A stretch of DNA of 64,000 nt from Galbula dea (taxonomy: Eukaryota > Chordata > Aves > Piciformes > Galbulidae): contig VWZX01010418.1 in NCBI GenBank assembly GCA_013399015.1, forward strand, positions 428,507-492,506, in the 5' to 3' direction. This document shows positions 1 to 12,800 of this stretch, one piece after another. Within the stretch, counting starts at the first letter, position 1. Every line of letters starts with the position of its first letter. Below the pieces are notes generated by a model, which worked only from the letters and a program-made list of their open reading frames with translations, did no database searches and was not told the DNA's origin. The position numbers were made by a program, and so were the translations under genes.

Positions 1-840
1 CAGACATTCAAGTGTCCTGTCAGTGACATAAACCTGCAATAACAACAAGTTCCAGTGGTGTTCTTGCTCCTTTTCTTCAGTTTAATGTCTTGGAAGTTCA
101 GTAGGAAAGAAGGGAAAAAACCCCAAAACCAACGTGTTGCAGCCTTGAATGAGTGTATAGCAAAATAAGTAGAGTGTTGCTTCTGGGAACTGCTCTTTAC
201 CTGCCCAAGAGGGTTTTGACCAGCCCTCCCCTCACAGTGATTGCTGTAACTACCTAGATACTGCATAAAACATGGCCACTGACTCTGCTCCCTAATTTAG
301 GTTTACTAAATCCTTTCCTGAATTTGAATCTTGCTGCTTTCTAAGGTCAACTTTATTCCAGTATCTTGTGTCTTGGCCTACTAACACACACACATACTGC
401 ATTTCATTAACACACTTCTGAAGTCTAATGAACTTTGATTCCAAACCAAAGATAATGATAAAATCTTAGTGGTTTTAATTAATCTTGCCAACTCTATGCT
501 GAATACAGCATTTTTCTGAACACACAGACTTTCTTTAGATGCTATGCATACATCATATCTTAGTATATACATGAGTACCCATATATCATTTTACTGCTTG
601 TCTTCCTGCTTTTGAGTATCTTTTAAGATGCAACTTCAATGTAAATTGCTTTTGTTCCACCTTACAGAATGTAATGTATAAAATCACACTCAAAGATATT
701 TTCTGTTAATTTTGTATCTGAATATGATCATACCTATAAGTAGGAAAGTTACCTGAAGACTCCAGAGCATAATGTACTACTGTTTCACTACATGTAATTT
801 TTCCCCTCTCCCTTCTTTTCCCTTTTTTTTCTGCTTTTAG
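1..840 (+). other. LPCAT1 intron (left edge)
   Basis: AT-rich intronic DNA upstream of the 841 exon. I see no further coding exon, RNA gene or recognisable repeat. Confidence 0.8.
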
Positions 841-895
841 GTTAGAAATTCTGTGGCTTACTTTGTGTCAGTTTCACAATTCTGTGGAAATTGAG
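841..895 (+). CDS. LPCAT1: LPCAT1 coding exon (human-like exon 8)
   Basis: A 55-nt exon follows a pyrimidine-rich tract ending in TTTTAG and is followed by the donor GTCAGT. Its first G completes a codon from an upstream exon; the remaining 18 codons encode LEILWLTLCQFHNSVEIE, the stretch just before the FLPVY block. It ends in phase 0. The short length is why no ORF scan would pick it up. Confidence 0.93.
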
Positions 896-3800
896 GTCAG
901 TAAAAAAAAACACCAGTGTATCCTGAGCAGTATCAGAATCCATAATATTACACTTAATTCTGCAGTAAAAGTTTCTATTCAAACTTTGTTAACACACTCT
1001 GTAAAACAAGTTAAAATACCACTTATATTTTAGACAAATAGCTTTTGTGTCTGAAAATGTATCCTAAAGATAGAATAACAAAATACAGTTTTCCACTAGA
1101 CTTAAGACTTTAGTTTTGTCTGTTAGTGGCCTGATTTCTATTGAGCTAGTATACCAACTGTGTGTTAAATATCCAAGTGTGTGAATGATGTACAAGCTAA
1201 GGACTATCATCTAGAGAAAAATCATTGTAGGTGGTTTCTTATAGGCCAGATAGGTTATTTAATATCTCTGGCTGTGTTTTTTATTAGGTTGCACTGTTCA
1301 GAATGTGAAACCAGAAAACACATAGAAAATTATTTAAATTCTTAAGTTTGCTTACATTTTTTAATAATGAAGCAGCTATTTGTCTGACTGATGGAACTGA
1401 TGGCAAATTAGTAAGTAAATTAGGGTAAATTAGTAGGAAGAACTGTTAACATATTTACATACACATATATTACATTTGTACATTGCTATGCTCAGTTTAT
1501 TTATGCTATAAATTCTTTTCAGAAGTGAGAATGCACAAAATACCAGCCACTGAACAGTTGTAGCTGTTGTAGACATTTCTGGTCTGTGTTACCACTTTAG
1601 TTGTATATTCAACTATTAATGGTATATATAAGAAAATCACAAACAACAATTATAACATCTTATTTCCAAAACAGTGGCCTGCTTTTTTTGGTAGAAGGGC
1701 CAGGGTCTGCCTCACACAAGGATAAGGAAAACCAGGTGGTTGGCAGGTATTTTACTCTCTTAGGAGCATGGTTTTATGCCCTAGGCATGTAAAATAGGTT
1801 GTTTCACTCAGAAGTGAACACTGCTGAGCTTTCTTGATTCTTGAGGCAGTAGCTGCTAGCAGATGCTGAGTTTCTGTGGTTTCTATAGATCTTGCATAAG
1901 GACAAGTTATGCTCTTCAGTCTTCTTTAAAAAAAAAAGGCAGATAGTGACTTTCTGAAATAATCCATATTAAAACAGGAGCTGGCAGAGAGTCAAGGAGC
2001 AGAACTGTTTGCAAGACTGCTTACAAGTATAAGGCTTGAGAGCTACTTGTTTAATCTGTATCTGTATCAATCTGTATCAATTAAAGTCTGTTTTTGATTA
2101 AATGATAGCTAGTAAGGTCTAACAGCCAGCAATCAGGATCCAAAGTTTGTTAGTCTGGGCTTCCCTGCATGTAAGACATGTTCTGACCATACTGTAGGTG
2201 TCATCCAGCATTTGTATTGAGAAGCAATCCTCTGTGTAGCTTTTATAACAGGTTGCTATAAATGCAGAGCAATCCATCCTGTACCTGGAAATGACCTGCA
2301 AGCAATCTTTTGAAGAAGAAAGGGTGTGTGGTCATCTGCACATGTAGTTTGTTTTGGCTCCTGGCAGCTTTAGCATTTGTATGTCAGTCAGTTTGCAGTA
2401 GCTGAGAGTTCTCTTAGTTACATTAATGGTGCTGAAATGATTGTGCCATTTCTGTCCAGTTATGCACAGAGTGCAGTACACCTGTAGAACACCTCTGAAA
2501 TCACCTTGTATACAAATTTGTCCTGTGTTTGGATGAATGACTTGATAGCAATTTGCAACTCAAAAGAACTAGAATAGGGCTTGAAGTTAAAGGAAGAATC
2601 ATTCTATCTGGTTTAGATTCATAGTCTTTGTCCTTTTGTGTATTACATCACATCAGGCTGGCATACCTGCTTGTAAACCTAGGAGGCAGGTGTCATATGT
2701 TTTCAGTTGCAGTGGTGCATATGAGGAAAACTGTAGCAAAACCCCAAATAAATTGAAGATTTTTCCATCATTGAATACTTCTAAGAAGCAGTTAGAGAAA
2801 CATCAAATGGCAGAATTTTGGGTACTGCTAATCATACCATTAGCAATTCTGAAAGTACAGCTAACTTTATGGTTACTGGGAAGTATTTGCTTAAATTAGA
2901 AGCTTTATATTTATTCCCCAATTGTTACTTCTTTTTGAAAGACCAGTGTGAAATTTCTGGATCATAATTCCTATTTTGTTCTGCTGATAGGTAATTATAG
3001 TAAATATAACTAAACTTACTATAACTTTGGTTTCTCCTTCAGAAGCTTTCTTCAGGATTATGAATTTGTTCTCTTAGTGCACAGGTTATCTCATTGCATT
3101 GCACTACTAAGGGAATTGTCTGTCTAGTACTGAGCAGAGGTGAGAATCAGAGTGAGCCCTTCTTGTTCTTTCTAGGAAGTTAGTTACTTGGCAGAAATGG
3201 GATGTTAGGAGAGTTTTTGTAGGTGAGACTGGGCATGGTCTTGGGGCTTGCATGACATTTCAATGAACACTTAAAAGCATAGCCAAAAGCTGGAAAGTTT
3301 TTTTTCTATAGGCAAACCTGCTTTTTCTGTTGCAGGTCTTCAGCAGTCCTGGTTTAATTTTCCTCTTTCAGCCTCAACAGTTCTGTGATTCTGTGACCAT
3401 CTATATTTATTTGGAATTTCTCTTTCAATTGAGTATTAATGACTAGTGTCCAATTCAAAGAAGAAATTTTTCCAAAGCTTCAGTTGTTAGAAGATAATAA
3501 CACTTCTGATGTGTACATTAAGCAGTAATACATGATTTCAAAAGGTGCAGGGGGGAACAGTAGATTCCTGAGAATTGGAATTCTTAATATTTAAGTTATA
3601 GAACAGTGTTCATGTAGCAGGTGGTTTTCTTGATTATCTGGAAAGAGCTGAACAATACAGGATTTAAAAGAAAATTTTATCTTTTTAACACTCTTAAATT
3701 ATTTTAAAATTCCTGGTCCCATTTATGACAGGAAAATGAAACTCTGCATGGGTTCTATGAGGTAAGAAGTGAGCAGAGTCACTGTTATGTGAATTTCTAG

Positions 3801-6800
3801 AAGTATGATACATCCTTAAGTATTTAAGAGTTCAAATTTTTATTGTTTGTAAGTAGCAATGAACTGTGTACATTTTTTCACCATACTGCTATGATAGAGA
3901 TTGTTTAAAATGTTAAACATTCTTGGTATAATTCAGTTTTCTGTGTGCAGTTTCTACCTGTGTATATTCCTTCAGAAGAAGAAAGAAAAAATCCAGTCTT
4001 ATATGCCAATAACGTCAGGCGTGTAATGGCAGAGTAAGTATCTTGTGATATGGAATAAAAATAGATGTGTGATTTTAATTTTAGGATCAGTAAAATGTTA
4101 TGAAATCAAGTCAGTGTAGTTGTCTGCTTGCAGAGAAGCTTGTAGTCTACAGTAGTGTATACAAAACTTTTTATATAGGAGTTGCTTTCCTCTGAGGAGG
4201 CCAAGGAACCACAGATACGGTAGGAACTGTAGGAGTTAATGATTTGGGGGCTTGGGGTTTTTCCTGTTTGTTTCTGTTGTTGTTGGTTTTGGGGGGTTTT
4301 TGGGTTTTTTTTTTTTTAATGTGTCTTTGTATAACAAGCCAGTTCTGCTTGCTGCTGTGGGTATTTAGTGTTCTGGGGAAAAAGGTATAATTGACTTTTA
4401 TGAAAGTTAATGTAACTGAATTTTGTGTTCTTGAGGTTGGATTTTAATCAATGACATTTTAAATGAGGTTTCCTGTGTTATTAGCCTGTGATTGTTTCAA
4501 ATAGTAAAGCACAGGAAAGCTGCATCTGTTGGAAATAGAGCACTGATACAGTGCAAACTAATTGAAGTTGAATGGCTTCCAACTCCTAACATTCTGTGAT
4601 TCCTATGTTAATGTGACAACACTTAGAACAGTTGTCTATAGCGTATAATAAAGCCAACACTGAATCTCTTTTGTCCTTTCAGTAAATCTTCCATTATTCA
4701 GTAGATGTTCTTTTCAGTATTTACAGATAACCCTCAGGTCTATGATCATTGAAAGAACTTGTGAAATCTAAATTTCCTTTCTGTAACTTCTCTTTTGGTT
4801 TAAAGTGACCAGTTTCAACCAAAGGCCTGTTTGTAGATAAACTGGTAATTCTTTGTTTGGTAAGCAGAACTCAGCTCTGAGTTTCTTTAAGGATGTTTGG
4901 CCTATAATATACTTGATCTACTGTACAAAAGGACATTTTCTCACAAAATTAAAAAAAACAAAAGGATCTTAGAGTTGCAGTGACCTGAAAAGACTTTTGT
5001 AGTTCGTTTAAGGCCATCGGCCTTAAGGCCTACATGAAAGTGTTGTCCTCAGGCTTTTATTAGAAGACCATGTTATTAAACCTACATTCTGAACTCCACT
5101 CCAGTCAGATGGCAGGGATTGTGTGGTATAAGGAGAAAGTTTGAAAACCTACAGAAATTGGCAACAACAGGAATATTGAAAGCCTTCACTTCTATAGGTG
5201 TGTAGAAGAGACATGATTTTTCACATCCTTTTGATTCTCCCTCCTACCTCTGAAGGATGTTAGGCATTTGGGGTAACAGAAGTGGGATGTGGGTCTAAAG
5301 GCAAAGCTGTCAGAATAGAGGGTAGAAAATATGGCTTGCTTTGAGATGATGATTTTTTTTAACTGCTGTCACACTCTACAGTCTTCATTGTGTTCCATTT
5401 CACCTGGGATGACAAGGATTGTGTACTTTTGAAGGTGCATTCCAGTGTTAACGCATCATTTGTATCATTCATCTTTTATGCTGCCATATACTATCCATTC
5501 AAGTAAGAACCAACCTGCTTTGTTCTTCCTGGAGCATTGTGCTGGTTTTCTGGGATAGAGTTAATTTTCTTCATAGTAGCTAGCATGTTTGGGGTTTGTG
5601 TTGGAAACAGTGCTGAAAATTTAGAGATGCTTCAGTTACTGTTAAGCAGTGCTTACACAGAGTCAAGGCCCTTTCACCACCCCGCCAGTGAGTAGGCTAG
5701 AGGTGTACAAAACGTTAGGAGGAGATGCTGTTGGGACAGCTGATCCCAGCTGACCAAAGGGATATTCCAATGAATTCAGGGCTCACAGCTTCTGCAGACC
5801 TTTCAGTTGCACCTGTGGCAAGCTTTAGTGGCTGATCACTATATATCATCTATAAACATCCAAAGTTTCTTTCTAAAAGGGTTTCTTAATCTCACCTGTG
5901 CATTTACAGTTATTTTAATCCTCAGTGTTTTTTCCTTACTGACAGATACTTATTCAGTAGCAAAGAGCCAAAAACTAGACTCGTGTGCAGTCTTGTTACA
6001 GGCATTCAGCTCATTGTTTCTTTTGGTTTGGGGGATTATTTATGTAGTCATAACTGGAATTACTCATGCAGGATAGTCACTGCTGCTGAATAGTTAACTC
6101 TATGCTTGTCTTCCTTTGGATCATTGTCTTATTCTGCACAAAAGGTATGTGCAGATTAATCTCCTGTTTAAAGTATGCCCCCCTGCTTATTTGCTATCAG
6201 TATGCTTTGCATTTGATTTTCTCAAACAACCAATTTTGTTTGAGTGAGTCTGTTTTGTTTGGTCTCTCTGGCCTTGTTCTGACTGCTCCTGTTTACTCAA
6301 TTTTTCTTTTCATCTATAACATCCTGTCAGGATGTGTGTTTAGAATCACTTTGAAATCACTGAAAATGCTAAGTGCTTTTAAATATGGCAACAGTCCATG
6401 CAGGTTTTCTCTTTAAAATAAGGACTATTTGGTGATATCTTGAGTTTTAATTCACTTCATGGGTCCCTTATGGCTCTAATACAGTCCTGAAACCATGAGG
6501 CTAGTAAGTCTTGCCATGTGGATACCCATTATAAAAGCTCACTTTTGTAAGTATCACTTAAAATTGCAAATTCACCATTTTGGTCTTCATGTGTGTGAGC
6601 TGTTATCACCTTACATTGATGGTAGTCAATGTGGATTATCTTGATTTGTTAATTTATTAATTTCAGAACTTCTGTTTCTTCTGTTTATTTTTCTAGTTGT
6701 GTCAAGCTTTCTGGCCTATGGTTTTACTTTTTTACTCTCCTTTTATATATCTTCAAAGTATTAACTCATGATTTACTGGAACTACAGTAGTGTTGAAAAA

Positions 6801-9800
6801 TTGTCAGTGTCTAGACTTGAGGTTTCAACCCCAGCTCTTCTAGAATTACTACAAACAAATCATCTGACCTTGCCATCACAAGTATTTATTTCTAAAAATG
6901 TCTGAATGATAAAGGAAACATCTGGTAAAATATTAGAAATTACTTCATTTTATTCATAAGATATGTCTCCTTAATTGTTTCCTAACATACTTATTGTATA
7001 TGACAGCTGATGTTTGCCTCTTGGCAGTTCTGTCCTCAGCTAGTAAGAAGTTATATCACTGATTATATTTTTTTCCATATGCTTTAAAAAGTCTTTTGCT
7101 TCCTAGCTGCATGAATTTCAACTTTGTCTTTACCTTTCCATATTTATGCATCATAGTTTCTAATTTATTAATACCCATTTAAAGTTTGTTTGTTTGGGGG
7201 GGTTGGTTTGTTTGGAGTTTTTTCCCCTAAAAAAAATATTAGCTGTCTCTTCTTTGTGAAATTGTAGCCTTTTGCCCATTGGCTAGATTCTTGAACACCT
7301 AATATTCCTTAGCATTTTTATTCTGGAAGGCACCTGGTAGTTGTAGTCAAAGTACTGTTTAGGTTATAGCAATACTGCTTTAAAGAAAAAGTAGATCATT
7401 CTTCCACTCCCACTTTGTAAAACAAAATTTGCTAGTTTATTTTGTTACTATCTATTAGGGCTCAAATATATTTAAATGGAGTGTGTCAGTAGCTCAGCTT
7501 GTAGTTAGTTGCATATGCTTAGTATTATTAATTTTGGTCACAAATAAACCAATGGTAGTGCAGGCAGGCTTTTTGTGCAGGTCAAAAGTAACCTCACCCA
7601 TATTCACAGATGCAGGTTGCTTGGATAACTATGTACAGACCTGTTGGTCACTTATTAACATAGAATCACATTTTGTTCTGCTTTTGTTTGTTAGTTTCTC
7701 CTACAGAGACTGTCTTCAAAATAGGGAAGAATATGGTTTAGATAGTACAATTTGTGAAAAAATGCAAATTAAAATACTGCAGCTTTGGGGCAGATATTTA
7801 GACAGAAACCTGATGGAAACTGAGCACCTTTGCCCTTTTGTGCAAAACTGTAAGCACCTCAGAACTGAAGTTCTGCCAGCATTCCTGATTTGAACATGCC
7901 ATTTTTCTGATCTTTCTGGTGGTAGAACTCAGCATTTTAACTACACACATGGCATTAGACAAGAGGTTTTGAAATGTCTTTTGTGGTGAGCCCAGAAAAA
8001 TACCAAAGTGTCCTAGCCTGGTTTGCATTTTTCCAATAACTTTGTTTTTCTTCTCCAATTACACAAACATTTAAAGAGACTTTCTTGTATTTACAGCAGA
8101 TGCTCAAATCAATTACAGTACAGAGTGTTAGACATGGAAATTCAAAACATCTGTCTTCCTTATGTTTTCTCTGTCAAATCCTTGCCAGGATTACTTTCCC
8201 CTTGTTGGAGCATGTCATGCTGTTAAAGCAGTATCTCTTACCAGGCTGACATGAGGTTGATGTTTTTACTTTTGAGAAGTGAATCATTTTTTCCAGCATG
8301 CTGCTGAAGCAAAAGATATTTCAGTCTTCCATGTCCATTTCACCTTTTGGCATCTTCTTTGTGGTAAAAAATCAGATTATTTTTCTGTGCAGGCTTTGAC
8401 AGTATCAGAAGGTGATCTCTGCTGCTGGATGTGATACATAGTGCTAGCTGCTGGCCAATAGCCTTGAGGATGTGGATTCACAGCAGCTTACTCCTAGATC
8501 TCATGGCTATTTGTTATATTTTCAGTGGCCAGTTAAATCTAACTTTGGAAACATTTCTGTGCTCTGTGCTTATGCTGTCTGAAGTTTTATGTGTGATTCT
8601 GTAGAAGCACTGGTTGGATGCTCAGTACTCAACTTTGAAGTTGAAGACTTTTTGCATTTTGGGCTTAACAACCCCCAGCAGCTCTACCGGCTCAGGAAGG
8701 TGTGGCTGGAGAGCTCCCCAGCAGAGAAGGACCTGGGGGTGCTGATTGACAGCCGGCTGAACATGAGCCAGCAGTGTGCCCAGGTGACCAAGAAGGCCAA
8801 TGGCATCCTGGCTTGTATCAGGAATAGCGTGGCCAGCTGGAGCAGGGAGGTGATCTTGCCACTGTACTTGGTGCTGGTGAGGCGGCACCTTGAATAATGT
8901 GTGCAGTTTTGGGCACCGCAGTATAGGAAGGACATTGAGGTACAGGAGAGGGTGCAGAGAAGGGCAACTAAGCTAGTCAGGGGTCTGGAGAACAGGCCTT
9001 ATGAGGAGAGGCTGAGGGAGCTGGGCTTGTTTAGCCTGGAGAAGAGGAGGCTGAGGGGAGACCTTATTGCTCTCTCCAGCTACTTGAAAGGCCATTCTAG
9101 GGAGGCGGGTGTTGGCCTCTTCTCCCTTGTGACTAGTGACAGGACTAGAGGGAATGGGCTTAAGCTGAGCCAGGGTAGGTTTAGATTGGATATTAGGAAG
9201 AATTTCTTTACTGAAAGAGTGGTGAGATATTGGAATAGGCTGCCCAGGGAGGTGGTGGAGTCGCCATCCCTGGAGGTTTTTAAGAAGAGGATAGATGTGT
9301 TTCTTCAGGGGATGATTTAGGGGTGAGAGTAGTGTAGGGCTATCGATTGGACTGGATGATCTTGAGGGTCCTTTCCAACCCTAATGATTCTGTGATTCTG
9401 TGACTTCTTGTCATTTTTATATCATCAGAGGTGTGAGGATCAGTGTAAGTGGAATAACTGAGGTACTGGAGTTAACAAGCATCCATTTGTATAGGTTTCA
9501 GGCCATACACAAAAATGGAGATGAGAACCACATTGGGCACTCTGTTTATTTCTGTGACTGCTGTAAGTGTGGCAGTTAGGCACATGTAGTTACTGACCAG
9601 AGTTAACTGTATGCAGCTTCTTGCTGTGTTCATTTTCTCAAGGAAGTAATATTTTTTTTTTGAAAGTTAATAACTTTGCAACATTCTGGTTTGAACTAGA
9701 TTTTTGAGTGCTGACAACACAAAGAGAACCTGCTTTGTTTTGCACCCCATGAATATTTGTGATGTACAAGACCAAAAATTAGAAGACCCATTTTCTTAAC

Positions 9801-12800
9801 ACAAGGGATTCATGCTTTCTGTCTAAAAATGAAACCACAATGAGATACTGTGTTGTTGATGTGAACTGTAGACTGATGTTCATTTTCTTGGAGACTGTTA
9901 CAAAGTAGGAGTAGTCCAAGGAGAGAAAAGGGGATGATCTATTCTGGCTTTCCAGAACTAAACAGGTGAAAGAACCAAAGAAAAATAAAAAGAGAGGGCT
10001 GGGTTGGAAGCTTGTTTTGAAGGTCAGTAAAATTCTTGAGTGTTCTGGAAATGCATAGTAAGGAAAGTTTGTTACTTTTCATAGCAGGAGATAGAAAATA
10101 CTCAAGAGTAGATAGCAGAAAGTAAATAGAAATACTCTTTAAAACAAGTACAAAATTGTGGCATTTGCTACCAGATGCATAAAATTAATTAATCAGAGCT
10201 GAGATGTACTGTAAAAAGAAATGGTTCTTCAGTGATTCTAAACCAGTGTTACAAATACTGCCTGGTTCAGGAAGTTCTTATACAGATGACTGGTAGAAGC
10301 TGGGGTTGTTTGTCCATCATGTTTTGTATGTCTTCCTAAACATCTGCTAGTGAAGTAAAATACCAAATTTTATATCCTTTTAATGTTTTTCAGCACCTTG
10401 CAAAGATTATAGCTGGTTTAATAGAGTCTTTTTGAGCAGCCTCTGGAAGAATATTTCCTAGATTAGTTCACAGATCTGCTTATTAACAATGCCAAACATT
10501 TTGAGAATGTTTTTGTTGTAGATTCAGAATGTCACAATATTGCCTGTACTGTTTTCTTTCACTTTGCATAATATTACATCAGTCACATTCTGGTTTCTGT
10601 TCAGAATTTTGCATGTGTAGTAGATTGGTATGCAGGGACTGAGAAAGCTGGTAATTTATTTTTGTATTGTGACAATACAAGTGTTAGACATAGGGAGCTG
10701 TTTGGTGTGAGAAGTCAGGGTACAATGAGTACAACTGTTGTGTGTAACACATTGGGTTAGTGGGAAGGCTTTGGGGGTTTTGTTTGGGTTTATTTGTTTG
10801 AAGTGACATGCTGATTTTGGAATTTCATGTAGTGTGAGAATCATGAAAAGCAAATGGCCAGCATTTCAGGGAAGGTAGAGATTCTTTCTGAAACAAAAGT
10901 CTCAAGGTGTGTCAAGCTAGACATGGATGTCTGGCCATATAAAATTACTGAAAGCAGAGGTAGGATGAAGAAGAGAGGAAACAAGATGCTTCCAAATGAA
11001 GATATGGGAAAATCTGTTCTACTCCTAGTTCATTAAAAACACTGGGTTGCACTTATCTTAAATCTCAAATTTAAATGATTTTTTTTTTCCCCCCTAGCAG
11101 TTAAATTGAAGTAGAAATTGCCCTGGAGATAAGTTGGAAGAGTTTGGCTCTGTAGAAAATCCTGAGTTGCAGTTGTACCCAGGCTTTATAGTGAACTCTA
11201 GTATGCCAGTCTTTATTCTAAGAAATTGCAAAATTCACAATCTTAGCACAAATAATTAACTTTGCATTTTCCTCAGCTTCAGTTTCTTCAACATTCTGAG
11301 CTGAAATCAAGGTCCTTTTGTGTTGAACTGCTAGCCCTATACAGCTTGTGATTTATTTTCAGAACTCAAGCTCTTTGAACTCTGTCTGGCCTCAGCTGAT
11401 CTATGACTGAACTTTGCTGGGAGCAGAAGTTGTTTCTTCCCTTTTTTTACTTCTGATCTTTGTGATCCTGAAAGTCTAGGTGTGTGTGTGAACACAGAGG
11501 TTCATGTGTGTGTGAACATACAGGTTCAGTTAATTATACTTTTTCTTGGAAGTCCAAAGGCTGGAAAATTGCCAGCAGATGAGCAAGAGAAGGTGATTTT
11601 ATCCTTCTCAACCCTATTTTGTGTGTATGTTGACACTGGGCTTACATGCAGGCATTAGTTGTAGTGGGAATTTTCCTGTACTAATAGTCTGGCCCAAATA
11701 CCAGTCCTGTAAGGCATGCACACAGCTATAAAATGATGCAGGTTGTATTTTCCCATTATGGTTTGGCTGAGTCTGAGATGATCCCTGCTTTTGTTTGTCA
11801 TTTTTTTTCCATATCATAACTTTGGTGTTGGTTGGTTGTTACTTTTTGGTGGTGTTTTTTATTTTTTAAATCTGGCATTGGTTCTGGGATGGCAGTCACT
11901 CAAGTTTTTACCCTCCCTGCAGGCTTGAGTGGCCTGATCTTTCTTAGTCATCTTTCTTCTGATGTGTTTGAAAAGCATCTGACTTGTAGTTTTAACAAGT
12001 TATTGTTTCTTGCTTTGGCTTGCTTCCTTATGGTTATGTTTTAACTTGTCTATTTTCTGTTTTCCAAAGTCTTTTTGTTTTAATTGCTGCCTTTAATCAA
12101 TTGCTGAGTCATACTGGATTTTTTTTGTCCTTTCAGTGTCTTGTCACTTCTCCTCATGTCCCAATATAGTATGTCATTTTGTATCACAAGTCAACACTTT
12201 ACCCTTTCTGTTTCTTCTTATAATTTATTCCTTCTTATAATTTATTTTTAACCAGCTTCCCCTTTTCTGTGTAATTGCCCTGTGCTTCAGCTGATGGCCT
12301 GCAAGTTCCTTTTTCTGTTGTATGCTATACCTATTGTTGCCTTGAGATTCCATAAAATTGGGTGTGATCTGCTTGCCTGAATGAGATCTTTGATTATTAC
12401 CAAATTCTTTAATGTAAGCCACTCTGGATAGTACTGCTTATAGTGTGTCCTTGCTGCCCTAGGAGTTCAGCTATTTCAGTGGCAGGGAATAATAGAAAGT
12501 TTGGGTTGGAAGGAACCTTAAAGAGCCTCTAGTTCCAACCCCTCTGCTGTGGGTAGAGACACCTTCCACTAGACCAGGTTGCTCAAAGTCACAGAATCAC
12601 AGAATATTAGGAGTTGGAAGGGACCATGCAGCCTGGCCTTGAACACTTCCAGGAATGAGGCATCCACAACTTCTCTGAGCAGCCAGTTCCAGTGTCTCAC
12701 CACCCTCATAGTGAAGAGTTTCATCCTTACATCTAATCTAAATCTATCCCCTCTCAGTTTAAAACCATTACACCTTGTCCTGTCACTACACTCTTTGATA

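Noticed and set aside
5807..6416. Two hydrophobic ORFs (89 and 104 codons) that might be membrane-protein exons
   Set aside because: AT-rich DNA readily encodes Leu/Phe/Ile-rich peptides; no splice sites or homology support them, and the region is intronic.
7483..7893. 136-codon ORF in an LPCAT1 intron
   Set aside because: No recognisable family or domain, no splice-site context, and located inside a large intron of a gene with all neighbouring exons accounted for.
11480..11526. Possible minisatellite of two TGTGTGTGTGAACA-type units
   Set aside because: Only two imperfect units; too short to call a tandem repeat of interest.
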